Shown piece after piece: positions 34,721 to 45,361 of a DNA stretch of 60,608 nt. The notes beneath the pieces were generated by a model that did not search any database, was not told where the DNA came from, and was given only the letters and a program-made list of their open reading frames with translations. How positions within the stretch are numbered: the first letter of the stretch is position 1; every line of letters begins with the position of its first letter. The translations under genes were made by a program, and so were the position numbers. Source of the stretch: Clostridia bacterium (lineage in GTDB: Bacteria; Bacillota; Clostridia; UBA1381; UBA9506); the NCBI GenBank assembly GCA_017546245.1, contig JAFYXI010000055.1, positions 1-60,608 of the forward strand, written 5' to 3'.

Positions 34721-37324
34721 TTATTCAGTAAGCGGTTTTAATGTTTCGAAGTCTTTCCATACAAAAAGCTTGTCGTTTGTGCCTACTGTATATGTTTTGT
34801 TAAATATTCCGTTTACAGGAACTGTTACATCATCAATAACAACATCTGCTAACTGATTGCCGTTATATGTAGCAGTAATAACCTTAATACCCTCTGCCTC
34901 GTCGTTTGTGTTGATAGCTTTAACTGTTGTATCCTCTTTTTCAACATCTAACGCACCGGTTCTGTTGGTGTAGTATGTAACACCTATATTATCAAGATAT
35001 ATTTCTGCAGTACTTGAATAAGAAACAGCATTTACATGCAATGTTACCTTATCTGTGGAAGATATGCTACTATCCAATGTTCCTCTTCGATATTCAACAC
35101 CATCTACATAGGTTACGTACAGTGCGTTGTCCATATCTATATCTGTCGTAATTTTATATGTTTTCTTTGCTTTAAATACAGGACTTGCATCGCCCGAAGT
35201 TCTTTCCATAATCGCTCCATAGTTAGTACTATACCATGTATCTCTCAAATGGATGTTAACTGTAGCATATAGGCTGTTAGTTCTTAAATCGCAGGTCAAA
35301 CGCAGCATTCTTGATGCAGCAGGAACACTTGTCGTTAACGGAGTATTTAATGTACCGTTAAAATCATACAATGTTGCTCCGCTAGCACTTCTTGAAAGCT
35401 TAAGCATTGTATTTTCTGCATTGTCCGGGTCTTGCATAGTAGCAGCAATCATACTTGTTCCGGAAACGTGTACCGGTGTTACATTTTGATCTTCGAAATC
35501 TTTAACGGATGAAGCATATACATCACCATATACGGTTGTGTATGTGTAAGGTCCATACACAGTAACATTACCGATAGCGTCTAAAACACTTACCTTAAGC
35601 TCATGTGATTTTCCAACATCTGCAAAAGGCATATCCCATGAATAGGGTGCAGTGCTGTCAGAATCCATTTCTACGCCGTCCACATAAAACGTTACCTTAG
35701 ATACACCTGTTGCATTTGGGATTGTCAAAAATCCTGCACTTGCGCCCCATTTTGTATTTACATCCGCCTCATCAATAACAGAAACTGTTCTGTAATTTCT
35801 GTCGTTAATCAAAATGCGTTCACCGTTTTCTATTCCGTGAATAGCATATTTGGTTGCCTGTGTTGCATTAACTGTAATTTCTGAGGTAGTAACGGTAGAA
35901 TTGTCATTTAAGGTTACAACTGCTTTAACAGTATTTGCACCTTCAGAAAGAGCTGCGTTGTCAAGCACATATTCGTTGCCTGTGTAGTTTACAGCTTCGC
36001 CTAAAAGCTCTGAGCCTTTATAAAACTCTACTTTAGAAACATTTTTGTTAAAAATTACTTTTGCTGCAAGCTTTGCGCTTGTAGAAACATTGGCATTTGC
36101 TTCGGGATATACAACAGAAGCAATAGGCTCTGCATCGGTGCAGGCATCGTCTGTTGTAGAGAAATTGTAAGATGCGCCTGCAAAACCGCCGCCTAATGCA
36201 CTTGCAAGTGCATTTGATACTTCAACAGTATAGGTTTCGTTATGTGCTAATGCGCCTTCGGCAAATAAAACATCAATATAATCTGCGCCCGCGCTTACTG
36301 TTACACCTTCGGTAACTAAAGCTTCGTCAGATTTTTTAACACTAACGGCATGCGCTGCTGTGCTTTTAGCAATTGCTCTATCGAAGTTGATGCGGTATTT
36401 TGAAAGGTTGTTACAAACCTTAGTCTGATTATTCGGAACAGATGTGCCTGTTACCACAGGAGCAGCCGGTGCAGCTTTTGCAAAATATAAGCCGCTGATA
36501 TAAAGCTCTGCATTTACATATGAATCGCCTTTTTCGCCACTTCCGCTGCAGTTATAACCATATGTATTTAAAGTAATTTTATTTAATTTTCTTCCAACAT
36601 AGTTTGCCATAGATAATTTATGTACATTCCAGCCGGCTTTAATTGCTTTGTTGTCTGCGCTTGTGTTACGAGTAAGCAATGCACCTGCATCGTCGTATGC
36701 CATAAAGTTATAATTGCCTACATCTGCTTTACTGTAAAATACCAGATATAAGTCATAATCTTTAACAATCTCTGCAGCAAGCTGATTATTTACTATATAT
36801 GTATTTTTTCCATAGCTGATGTTTTTAACGTATAATGCTTTGCTGCCATATGCTGCAAAATCATCAGTTACATTGCTGTCTTTAACAACAACCGAAGTAG
36901 AGTCCCATGCGCCTGTTTTCCACTGTTTAACATCATTGGCGCTGTCCATTTTTAAAACTTCTATTATGTCAGCTGCACTTTCAACCTTAATATTAACTGC
37001 TGCACTTTCTACAGTTGCACCGGCAGTTGTGGTTGCAACCGCTTTAACTGCATAGCTGTCTGCAGCAGGAGCATACCATATAAGCGAGCCGTTACCTTCG
37101 ATTAATGTACCGGGAAGCTTGTCACCGTTTGCGTAAAAATCAACGTTTTTTACATCTGACATTTTAGAAACATCTGCTGTGAGCACGATGTTTGCACCCT
37201 CGGTATAAACTTCGCCCTCTGCTATTGTTCCAACTGTGAGCGTCGGCTCTGCTGCCGCCGCAGGAATGATGCAAAGGCTTAATGCCAAGCATAAAATTGT
37301 TACTAATGATACCAGTTTTTTCAT
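34721..37324 (-). CDS. Secreted multi-domain Ig-like protein 1
   Basis: An 867-aa exported protein: signal peptide over residues 1-25 (ending PAAAAEP), an Ig-like domain (about 27-115), a carbohydrate-binding-like jelly-roll region (about 115-290), a Big_5-type domain beginning PVVTGTSVPNN (about 295-395), two more Ig-like repeats (about 400-610; VEFYKGSELLGE and VTFYVDGVEMDSD) and a C-terminal LamG-like region with KVTLHVNAVSYSSTAEIYLDN-type pattern. No catalytic motif is apparent. It may bind polysaccharide at the cell surface. AAGGAAGG precedes ATG 37324. It overlaps no gene and follows its paralogue with a five-base gap. Confidence 0.8.
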   Translation of the reverse strand: MKKLVSLVTILCLALSLCIIPAAAAEPTLTVGTIAEGEVYTEGANIVLTADVSKMSDVKNVDFYANGDKLPGTLIEGNGSLIWYAPAADSYAVKAVATTTAGATVESAAVNIKVESAADIIEVLKMDSANDVKQWKTGAWDSTSVVVKDSNVTDDFAAYGSKALYVKNISYGKNTYIVNNQLAAEIVKDYDLYLVFYSKADVGNYNFMAYDDAGALLTRNTSADNKAIKAGWNVHKLSMANYVGRKLNKITLNTYGYNCSGSGEKGDSYVNAELYISGLYFAKAAPAAPVVTGTSVPNNQTKVCNNLSKYRINFDRAIAKSTAAHAVSVKKSDEALVTEGVTVSAGADYIDVLFAEGALAHNETYTVEVSNALASALGGGFAGASYNFSTTDDACTDAEPIASVVYPEANANVSTSAKLAAKVIFNKNVSKVEFYKGSELLGEAVNYTGNEYVLDNAALSEGANTVKAVVTLNDNSTVTTSEITVNATQATKYAIHGIENGERILINDRNYRTVSVIDEADVNTKWGASAGFLTIPNATGVSKVTFYVDGVEMDSDSTAPYSWDMPFADVGKSHELKVSVLDAIGNVTVYGPYTYTTVYGDVYASSVKDFEDQNVTPVHVSGTSMIAATMQDPDNAENTMLKLSRSASGATLYDFNGTLNTPLTTSVPAASRMLRLTCDLRTNSLYATVNIHLRDTWYSTNYGAIMERTSGDASPVFKAKKTYKITTDIDMDNALYVTYVDGVEYRRGTLDSSISSTDKVTLHVNAVSYSSTAEIYLDNIGVTYYTNRTGALDVEKEDTTVKAINTNDEAEGIKVITATYNGNQLADVVIDDVTVPVNGIFNKTYTVGTNDKLFVWKDFETLKPLTE

Positions 37325-37329
37325 ATTTG

Positions 37330-39927
37330 TCATCCTTCCTTTATTATATATATTTCATCACTTATAGGACGCATTGTGTTCATGCTGTCTACTACAAATG
37401 CTTCAATAACGCTGTCTTCTGCCGCCGCAGGAATCGCAACCGTATGAGTTGTTTCACCTGCGCTTAAAGTTACGGGTGTTATACCAAACGGTAGAACTGC
37501 TTTCTTTCCGTTATATACTGCAACAACTATTTCGGCATCGACTGCCGCATCGGTTGAATTTATTGCCGTTACGGTAAGATTCGTTCCGTCATCTGTCATT
37601 TTAATATCTAAAGCTGCCTGCTCGGTTGTAAAATCCTTCTGATATGCCCCGGCCAAGCCCTGACCTGACAGATTTGCCACATTTGACAAAACAGTTATTG
37701 TGTATGTTTTATTACTCTTTAAAATATCGTTTATATAAACTTTACCATCCTTAACACTTACAGCAACATCTTTACCCGATGCTTTATCGGTAATTTTTAC
37801 GCTGCCGTCAAGTGTTGCGGTATCAAGACCCCCATCTATAGATACCGTCATATAGTCAACCGTGCGCGAAACGCTGTCCGTGCTCTGCTCGTCTGCACCT
37901 TTAAACAGCTTAATGTCGCCAATAACTGCGGCCTTTTTAAGCATATAAAATTCAGCAGATTTTACAGTAGTTTTAGCATTTGCTCCATTGTGCGATACAT
38001 ACATTTCAGCTTTAGACGAAAATACCGACGCCGTAAGCTTTTTGGTTTCTACAAGCTCGCCGTCTAAAAGACAGCTGATTTTTCCGTTTTCAGGGTCGGC
38101 TACCGCACTTACGATATAAGCCTTGCCTGTCTCGTATTTTTTGCTCGAGGAGGTAGTTCCGTCGTTTTTAAAGGTAAACAGGCTGACCTCGCTCGAGCCT
38201 GCCACACCGACTGTAATGTTATGCTTTGTATCGCCGGGCACTACAACAACATCTGCCTGCCAGGGCGATATGCTTAAATTACGTTTCAAGGTTCTGCCCA
38301 CTCTTGCAGTATCGTTTGCCTCTGTGGTAATAACCATTCCATCGTCGCCCGATGTGATTTTAGCTGTTTCTTTCGAAATGCTCCATTTTGCAATTGTCAG
38401 GTCATTTTTAAGAACCGCAGGAAAGCTTTTGCCCATCGACTGAACCTCTACAACCGCTTCTGCCTCGCCTGTAAGACCCATATCGTCGGTTGCAACAACC
38501 TTTACGGTATAAACACCCTCGTCAAGCGGAGTTTCGTGTGTATAGCTGAATTCTGCAAGATTTTCGGTCGCTGTGTGAATTATCTCACCGTTTAAGTAAA
38601 CATCTACACTTACAACCTCGGTGTCAATATCTGCCGTTTTGGCTGTAACTGCAATCTTGGTGTCACCCTCTACTCCACCAACCGATTTATACAAAAGGCT
38701 CTTATCAACAGGGGTTTCGAGCGTTACCGTAGGAGCTTTGTATTCCATTACTCTTATGGTAACGGCATCAGTAACTATCTCTGCTCCCTCGTTATCTACT
38801 GCCTTTGCTGTAATTTTATAATTTGTCATGGTTTCTTCTGCCGTTGTCCATACAAATGTGTAAACATCAGAATCAGAAGTGGTGCGGCTGCCTTCTATCA
38901 GTTCTCCGTCACAATAGAACTCAACATAGTCAACCGTTCCGTTTTCATCAGTAGCTACAGCCGAAAGTGTAATTTCATCTTTAGGAGTATATCTTTCACC
39001 ATCAGCAGGTGCAGTAAGCTCTGCAACCGGAGGTATGTTTTCAAACTCTCCTCTTGTTCTGAATGTCAAGGTATACGGCTCAAATTCCATACCGAATATG
39101 TCGTACACTCCTGTTCCCATAGATACAGTATAATTTGTGGCATACTCTAAATTTTCGTCAAAAACTATTGAAAGAGTATCTCCGCCGTCAGCTGTTTCTA
39201 AGTGATATGATACCTCGGGTGTAATTGTAATTTTTTCTTTATCGGGAATGCTTATTGCCTTTGCTCCAAGATTAATCTTTCCGACATCGTTTTTAACAAG
39301 CTGTGCGCCTTCTTTTACCGAGCATGTTGTAATTTTCGGTACAACAGGCAACTGGTCAGATAAAAATACACCGCTTACCCACAGCTTTGTGTCTATGTAT
39401 CCCTGGCTGTTTGATGGCATTCCGTAGCCCTCTGTACCGTATTGCACAAGCTTAAGCTCGTCATTTCGGTTCGCCTCGGCAACAGGAATCGAAATAAGCT
39501 CCCATCCGCCTTTTAAGGTTTTCTTTACACCGGTAGAAGATACCGTGCCCTTTGTTGAGCTATATGCCCATCGAATAGCTACTGCGCTGTCTCCCGGCTC
39601 GCTGTAAATCCAAATATTAATGTATGCAGCGCCATTAATGGGTACATTTAAGTCTTTAAATTTAAGATAGTTTGTTGCATCTAAGCTGCCACCATTACGA
39701 ATATCGCTGATTTTAAGCGAATATTTACCCATACGGACATAGTCGGTGGACAAATCTGCTTCGGTAGGAGTATAGTTTCCGTAATACTTATATCCTACGT
39801 TTGCCAAATCATCTGCGCTGTCAAATTTCACAACAACAATATCTGCAGCAGATACTGCCGGCACAGCAATGCTGATTGGTAAAATCAGCATTGCCAGCAT
39901 AAGAAAATATGATAAATATTTTTTCAT
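37330..39927 (-). CDS. Secreted multi-domain Ig-like protein 2
   Basis: An 865-aa exported protein with the same architecture as its downstream neighbour: signal peptide 1-28 (ending AVSAAD), a jelly-roll-like region (about 30-195), a Big_5-type domain (about 200-295, ending YTLTFRTRGEF), two Ig-like repeats (300-395 with VEFYCDGELIEG; 400-495 with VDVYLNGEIIHT), a LamG-like region (about 500-670) and further Big_5-like and C-terminal domains. No enzyme motif. The two proteins probably arose by duplication with domain shuffling. AAGGAAAAG precedes the ATG. Confidence 0.8.
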   Translation of the reverse strand: MKKYLSYFLMLAMLILPISIAVPAVSAADIVVVKFDSADDLANVGYKYYGNYTPTEADLSTDYVRMGKYSLKISDIRNGGSLDATNYLKFKDLNVPINGAAYINIWIYSEPGDSAVAIRWAYSSTKGTVSSTGVKKTLKGGWELISIPVAEANRNDELKLVQYGTEGYGMPSNSQGYIDTKLWVSGVFLSDQLPVVPKITTCSVKEGAQLVKNDVGKINLGAKAISIPDKEKITITPEVSYHLETADGGDTLSIVFDENLEYATNYTVSMGTGVYDIFGMEFEPYTLTFRTRGEFENIPPVAELTAPADGERYTPKDEITLSAVATDENGTVDYVEFYCDGELIEGSRTTSDSDVYTFVWTTAEETMTNYKITAKAVDNEGAEIVTDAVTIRVMEYKAPTVTLETPVDKSLLYKSVGGVEGDTKIAVTAKTADIDTEVVSVDVYLNGEIIHTATENLAEFSYTHETPLDEGVYTVKVVATDDMGLTGEAEAVVEVQSMGKSFPAVLKNDLTIAKWSISKETAKITSGDDGMVITTEANDTARVGRTLKRNLSISPWQADVVVVPGDTKHNITVGVAGSSEVSLFTFKNDGTTSSSKKYETGKAYIVSAVADPENGKISCLLDGELVETKKLTASVFSSKAEMYVSHNGANAKTTVKSAEFYMLKKAAVIGDIKLFKGADEQSTDSVSRTVDYMTVSIDGGLDTATLDGSVKITDKASGKDVAVSVKDGKVYINDILKSNKTYTITVLSNVANLSGQGLAGAYQKDFTTEQAALDIKMTDDGTNLTVTAINSTDAAVDAEIVVAVYNGKKAVLPFGITPVTLSAGETTHTVAIPAAAEDSVIEAFVVDSMNTMRPISDEIYIIKEG

Positions 39928-39948
39928 GGCTTTTCCTTTCTGTTTTAA

Positions 39949-42900
39949 CTATTGGGTAAATGCACAGAATTCTTTTACCGATACCCAGTTAGAACCTTTA
40001 CTGTTTCCGTAGAAGCTTACTCTTACATAGCGTGCAGGCACAGAACCCATATCAAAGCTTTCATAGTCTGTTGTCGTTCCGCTTGACGAGCCGTTAAAGC
40101 ATTCTGTAAAGTTCACGCCGTCTGTTGAATATTCGAGTTTGAAGTTCTCTTGACGTGATGCTCCGCTTACGAATGACATTTTAACCTCTTTAACAGTCTT
40201 AACCTCGCCAAAATCGACCGTAACTGCTCCACCCTGTTCATCTGTTGCAAACTTCGTTGTATCATTTGCGTCAAACAGATTTGCAGCTGCATTTTCAGGC
40301 TGCGGTTCGCTTGTAACAGTATATCCTACAATAGGAATCTGCTTGTCGTTTAAGAATTTTCTCGTATCGTTTAACGACGTTATCGAGAAGGTGTACATAC
40401 CAACGTTTTCGCCCTTTTCTGACATAATAACCGTTGTTATACCCGGAACGGTTGTGCTTTCAATTATCTCTAACTCGTACTTGTTATCTGCCGTTACTTC
40501 AATCTTTGGAATATCAGATTTTTCTGTAACAACATCTAAGTTATAGTTATAAACTCCGGGAACGAACTTGTCATACGTCACACCGTCAACCATTACACCG
40601 GAAAGCTGCGCACGTTCTGATTCAACAGGCAACCATTGCTCCATAGGTATATTTTCGGGAATTATGCTCGGTGTCGTTTCTTCACCAATAAGCGGTTTAA
40701 ATACAACCGTCATTTTAAAGTGGTCTGTGCTCGGATTGCAAATAGCAAGCTTTCTGTATCCGTCATTCGCTGTTTGAAGCGGCGGCGGATACGTTACGCC
40801 ATCTATGGTGTATTCACGCATTGGTTTTGCATCTAACACCTGGAAGGTTTCATCTCCGTCTGAAATGATAGACGCCCATATACGCTTGTTATTCTTTGAA
40901 AGAATAGCCGACCTTCCATCCTCGCTTAATTGAATGTCTGCTTTAGTAATCATTGACCACCAAAATTCCATCGGTGTTTTTGCCTTAAAATTATCCTGAA
41001 CGATAATGTGGTTTTGTACCTTGTTAAGCTGCACACCGCGTACTGCGCAATCATAATTTGCATTTGATTGGGTCAATTCCATAATTGCATATGACATTGT
41101 GTCGCCAAAAGAATGCTTCACAATCGGCGCTTGAGCTGTTTTAACCATATCAAATCTGGTTGTACCCAAGCCTGCAATTACAACATTGTGACCCTCTGCT
41201 TTGTTTCTGAAATAGTCGTGACCGCTATATGGGTGACCGGCTACTGCATCATTTTTGTTGTATGCGCCATAACCTGTTAAGTTATAATCTTCTTTAGGTA
41301 ATTCGTCTGCCCAGCGTTCTCCTAACATATCAAACTGGAATGTACCTACGTCTAAGTGACCGTGACCGTCATTGTTTCCGCCGCCGTGGAAAATTACCGA
41401 GGTATCACTTTTTTCCCATCCTGTTCGCATTGTAGCTGTGTTAAGCTTAACAAAGAAGCTGTCACCTTCAATATTTGAAAGACCGCCATCTTCTCCGTCG
41501 GTATCAAACACCCAGTTAATAACGTCAATCATAGACGAGCTGCTCATATTATTTTTTCTAAGCTCTGCTATGCTCTTATCGCCTGTATAATTTGCGTGCC
41601 ACATAAACATTCCGTGGAACGGGCTCTGCGTTGCCGCATCTCCTAAAGGATAGCCGCCGGTTGAGCCGTTTGCACTAAGAGCATAATAAATTGTGTTGTC
41701 AAGACCGGGAACCTCGCTTAAACCGAAATCATCACCAAAGGCACAATTTAAGTTAGCTAATGTGTACGGAAGAGTATCACAGGTATAAAGCCAATACGAA
41801 AGGCCTTCAGGGAATCCGCCGTCAGGTGCAAATGTTAAATATGCAGATTCTACCGAGCGAATTGCACATTCTAAAAGCTCTGCACAACGTTCGGGATATT
41901 TATCCATTAATGCAATAGCGCAGCCTATTAAACCGTTATTAATAATAAGAGGCTGGTTACCTGAGTTTGCTGCAAACGCAGTTTGTGCATTATAATAAGC
42001 ACATGCGTAAGAATATTCGTATTCGTCGAATATCATTTCGGTAATAATCTTTTCGATTGTTTCTTTCTCGGTTTCAGTCCAGTCTTCATACAACCAATCG
42101 TACATAGGTGCAATACCATTGGCACTATTACCTACGTCAAGACCCTCAATCGGATGCAAATCTGGAAAATCATTACTTATTACATTAATATTGTCTCTGA
42201 TATAGTTAATATATTTTGGGTCGTTTGTTAACTTATAAGCCAATGCACAATGCATACCTATATTGTATAACTTGCCCGAAAACGATGCTCTCTGTCCGTC
42301 GGGCAGCGTATACTGAACCAAACCGGTTTCTATTAAATTGTCGGCTTTACCAATTAAGGTTTTAATCAGGTTTGCATATTGCTCATCCTTTTCAATGCCT
42401 GCTTTAATGGCATCAAAGTCGTTTAATACTACTCGCGGATGTTTTCCTTCCGGATTGTTCTGACGATATTTTTCAAGAATTTCCTCTTTTGTAGGTCTGT
42501 CATAAACCATAAAGAGATCTATTCTTTTCATCATTTCATCTTCATATGTTCTTGAATGCGCATTCGTGACCATCGGACCAAAATCTCTGTCGAATGTTAT
42601 TTCGTCGCCAAAGTTCAGCAAATATTCCTCTCGTCTGTACTCTGCACCGAAAAAGTGTGTGAGCACATCGAGCTGCATATAAAAAGCATTCTTTTTAATC
42701 GTAGCAGGATAGAATAACTTCGACGGTTTTCCGTTCACATAATAAATATTTTCGCCATTTATTGCCTCAAGCGTTTTTCCGTCGTATTCAAGGGTCAATT
42801 TACCTAATTGTGCGTCCCACGAAACATCTGCACCAAACACCTCGGCAATACCGCGAGCCGGAGCAATAAGCTTTTCGTTCTCTTCTAAAATAGGAGCAGG

Positions 42901-43773
42901 CATTTTGTGCATTACATTGTCTTTGTAGACCTTGTTGCTGCCAATTCTGGCAAGGAACTTATTATAAATGCTACGATAAACAAATTTGTCGTAACGATAA
43001 AGTCTGCCCACTTCATACTTTTCGTCAGGATAAAGAGGACTGCTCTGCCATTTTTCAAGCTCTGCATTAAAGCTATCATCACTTAATCTTTTAGAGCTTT
43101 CATAAATTTTAATATCGTCTAAATAATACTCTGTGTCCTCTTTAGGACTTGTTATACGCCATTCGCAAAGGTTTGTAAGTGTAGGAAGAGCAACATCAGC
43201 CCCATATTTGTTATTATTAATATAGACACTTACGGTAAATTTGCTCATATTAAACACAAATTCAATTTTATACCACTTGTTCTTTGCAAAGGTTATTCCG
43301 GGTATTTCTTTTCCGTTAACCGAAAGCTTATCGGTTAATTCCATAAGCTTAAAAGCGCCGTTATTGCTATCTAAATAACGTGTATTTCTGGATTGTAATG
43401 CATCCTTGTAAATGTACATATTTTTAACAGTTGTTGTTTCTGTCAAATTAATGTTCATACTCATTACAAAGTCTTTTGTAATAGGTGCGTGATGCCATGT
43501 GTGTCTTAGGTATGCTCCATCAGCATTTCCTAAAATCTTCATCGCCTTATTCTCTGCATCGTCAGTTTTGGCTGCAGTTGCTACCGAAAAATACTGTGCA
43601 TATGATTGTTTTGGATAATAAAAGCCGTATGCATTATCCCCTATCTCTTGTGCTTCAAAATCTTTTGCAAGATATATAAGCAACGGGAAATCAGATGTTT
43701 GCGCAACTGCCGACTGCGGCAGGAATGAACAAAGCAATGTTAAAATCAACACTAAAAGTGTACATTTTTTCAT
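39949..43773 (-). CDS. Secreted heparinase II/III-family polysaccharide lyase with accessory domains
   Basis: A 1274-aa exported enzyme: signal peptide 1-24; a concanavalin-like region (about 30-230); a copper-amine-oxidase-N-like stalk domain (about 285-395, LIAPARGIAEVFGADVSWD); an (alpha/alpha) toroid from about 444 (HPRVVLNDFDAI) to 770 with NSANGIAPMYDWLYED; the heparinase II/III beta-sandwich from about 790 with HGGGNNDGHGHLD, the likely catalytic and metal region; and a C-terminal F5/8-type-C (discoidin) module from about 1150. It should cleave a uronate polysaccharide by beta-elimination outside the cell. The exact polymer is not identifiable. The GH88 enzyme downstream would finish its products. 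Confidence 0.88.
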   Translation of the reverse strand: MKKCTLLVLILTLLCSFLPQSAVAQTSDFPLLIYLAKDFEAQEIGDNAYGFYYPKQSYAQYFSVATAAKTDDAENKAMKILGNADGAYLRHTWHHAPITKDFVMSMNINLTETTTVKNMYIYKDALQSRNTRYLDSNNGAFKLMELTDKLSVNGKEIPGITFAKNKWYKIEFVFNMSKFTVSVYINNNKYGADVALPTLTNLCEWRITSPKEDTEYYLDDIKIYESSKRLSDDSFNAELEKWQSSPLYPDEKYEVGRLYRYDKFVYRSIYNKFLARIGSNKVYKDNVMHKMPAPILEENEKLIAPARGIAEVFGADVSWDAQLGKLTLEYDGKTLEAINGENIYYVNGKPSKLFYPATIKKNAFYMQLDVLTHFFGAEYRREEYLLNFGDEITFDRDFGPMVTNAHSRTYEDEMMKRIDLFMVYDRPTKEEILEKYRQNNPEGKHPRVVLNDFDAIKAGIEKDEQYANLIKTLIGKADNLIETGLVQYTLPDGQRASFSGKLYNIGMHCALAYKLTNDPKYINYIRDNINVISNDFPDLHPIEGLDVGNSANGIAPMYDWLYEDWTETEKETIEKIITEMIFDEYEYSYACAYYNAQTAFAANSGNQPLIINNGLIGCAIALMDKYPERCAELLECAIRSVESAYLTFAPDGGFPEGLSYWLYTCDTLPYTLANLNCAFGDDFGLSEVPGLDNTIYYALSANGSTGGYPLGDAATQSPFHGMFMWHANYTGDKSIAELRKNNMSSSSMIDVINWVFDTDGEDGGLSNIEGDSFFVKLNTATMRTGWEKSDTSVIFHGGGNNDGHGHLDVGTFQFDMLGERWADELPKEDYNLTGYGAYNKNDAVAGHPYSGHDYFRNKAEGHNVVIAGLGTTRFDMVKTAQAPIVKHSFGDTMSYAIMELTQSNANYDCAVRGVQLNKVQNHIIVQDNFKAKTPMEFWWSMITKADIQLSEDGRSAILSKNNKRIWASIISDGDETFQVLDAKPMREYTIDGVTYPPPLQTANDGYRKLAICNPSTDHFKMTVVFKPLIGEETTPSIIPENIPMEQWLPVESERAQLSGVMVDGVTYDKFVPGVYNYNLDVVTEKSDIPKIEVTADNKYELEIIESTTVPGITTVIMSEKGENVGMYTFSITSLNDTRKFLNDKQIPIVGYTVTSEPQPENAAANLFDANDTTKFATDEQGGAVTVDFGEVKTVKEVKMSFVSGASRQENFKLEYSTDGVNFTECFNGSSSGTTTDYESFDMGSVPARYVRVSFYGNSKGSNWVSVKEFCAFTQ

Positions 43774-43788
43774 ATTTGCTTTGCCCCT

Positions 43789-45321
43789 TTACTTGTTATA
43801 TTTTTCGTAAGCATTCTGTCTTATTTCAAGTAATCCGTTCATACCGAATTTATCAAGCTCGTTTATGTATTTATTCCACGATTCATCAGTAAATGCTACT
43901 GCACCTAAAACCCATTTTTGCAGCATTTCTGATGCATAAGTATCAATCTGTGTATCAATATTATTGCTTTCTTTAGCTTCTTCATCTGCTATAACCATTT
44001 CAAGCGGCGGAACCTGCTCTACTATATAGTCAGAGTTTTCATACATTGTCATACCGTCAACAGCAATCTGATTAATCCACTGTTTTTCGTACTCAAAATC
44101 CTGTTTAAAGCCGATATCCATCTGAATACCAAATTCGGCAAGCTCTTTTTGTACGTTTTCTTTTGCCAAAAGCTCTGCTTTAAATTGCGGCTTGCCGTCT
44201 ACCATATCATAGTGAACGCCCTCAACACCGAAGTTCATAAGGCGGTTACCGGTTTCGCTATACCAGAAATCGAGATATTTAATTGCTTCTTTTATATATT
44301 TAGAGCTTGCACTAACGCCCCATCCATATAAAGAAGATTCAGGTCTGCGGCGAAGCTCAATACCGTTCGGAGGAGCTATCGGTTTAAATTCAAATCCCGG
44401 AATACTGTCTTTTAAACGGTCATTAAATTTTGCTGTACTGCCAAACCAGTTGTTTGTTGCGCCGCCGATGTTATCGGTAAGCATTTTTTCACGAGGGTCT
44501 TTGCTTCTTGTTAAAATTTCGCGGTCAATTAAGCCTTCGTTATACCATTTGATAATGTTAGTAAGCGCTTCTTTATATTCCGGCTCGTATGGACCGTATT
44601 TGATTTTTCCGTCTGCTACATACCAGTCAGGACGTGCATTCCAAAGCGGGAAAAGCTCGTTAAGGTCTGCTCCGAAAAACGGAACTTCATCTGCCTGACC
44701 ATTGCCGTTGGGGTCTTTTTCTTTAAACGCTTTAAATACTGTATAAAGCTCTTCTGTGCTGTCAGGAATCTCTAAGCCAAGTTTTTTGAGCCAGTCTGTA
44801 CGGATAAACCAGCCTGTGCTTGCGCTTCCGCCCGGGATGTGCGGAATGTAATAAATATTTCCGTCCGATGCGGTAATTCTTTTCTTAATTGACGGATTTT
44901 CTTCAAGCATTTTTTTAATATTAGGTGCACATTCGTCAAAATATTCGTTAAGAGGTACAAATGCTCCCTCAATGCCGTACTGTGAAAAGCCCACCGGGTC
45001 ATAAGTTTCAACAATATCAGGAATATCTCCTGCTGCTAAAGCTAAGTTAAATGCCTGATTAAAATCTGTGTTACTCTTAGAAACTGTAACCCTGGCAGAA
45101 ACATTTGTAAGCTTTGCTGCTTCTGCAAAAATTTTCCACTGACCATCAGCCTCTTTAGACGACGGATAGAATACTGTAAGCTCAATCGGTTCTTTAGAAA
45201 TTAATGTTTCTGAAGAAAGGTCAACATTATTTGTAGCACTGTTTTCTTTTTTGCATCCTGCAAACTGCAACGTCATTAAAGCTATAAGTGCGAATAAGCC
45301 TATTCTTTTAAATATTTTCAT
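43789..45321 (-). CDS. Extracellular solute-binding lipoprotein (LipO/YtcQ type)
   Basis: A 510-aa sugar-binding lipoprotein: signal sequence with lipobox LQFAGC (Cys23), then a two-lobed binding domain with the family segment WLKKLGLEIPDSTEELY near residue 155 followed by a calcium-loop-like DPNGNGQADEVP. It is the receptor for the two permeases downstream. AGGAGG precedes the ATG. The long (over 500 residue) form matches the class that works with LplB-type permeases on complex oligosaccharides. Confidence 0.93.
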   Translation of the reverse strand: MKIFKRIGLFALIALMTLQFAGCKKENSATNNVDLSSETLISKEPIELTVFYPSSKEADGQWKIFAEAAKLTNVSARVTVSKSNTDFNQAFNLALAAGDIPDIVETYDPVGFSQYGIEGAFVPLNEYFDECAPNIKKMLEENPSIKKRITASDGNIYYIPHIPGGSASTGWFIRTDWLKKLGLEIPDSTEELYTVFKAFKEKDPNGNGQADEVPFFGADLNELFPLWNARPDWYVADGKIKYGPYEPEYKEALTNIIKWYNEGLIDREILTRSKDPREKMLTDNIGGATNNWFGSTAKFNDRLKDSIPGFEFKPIAPPNGIELRRRPESSLYGWGVSASSKYIKEAIKYLDFWYSETGNRLMNFGVEGVHYDMVDGKPQFKAELLAKENVQKELAEFGIQMDIGFKQDFEYEKQWINQIAVDGMTMYENSDYIVEQVPPLEMVIADEEAKESNNIDTQIDTYASEMLQKWVLGAVAFTDESWNKYINELDKFGMNGLLEIRQNAYEKYNK

Positions 45322-45361
45322 TTTGGTTTCCTCCTGTTTTATAATAAATTTTAGTTAACTG

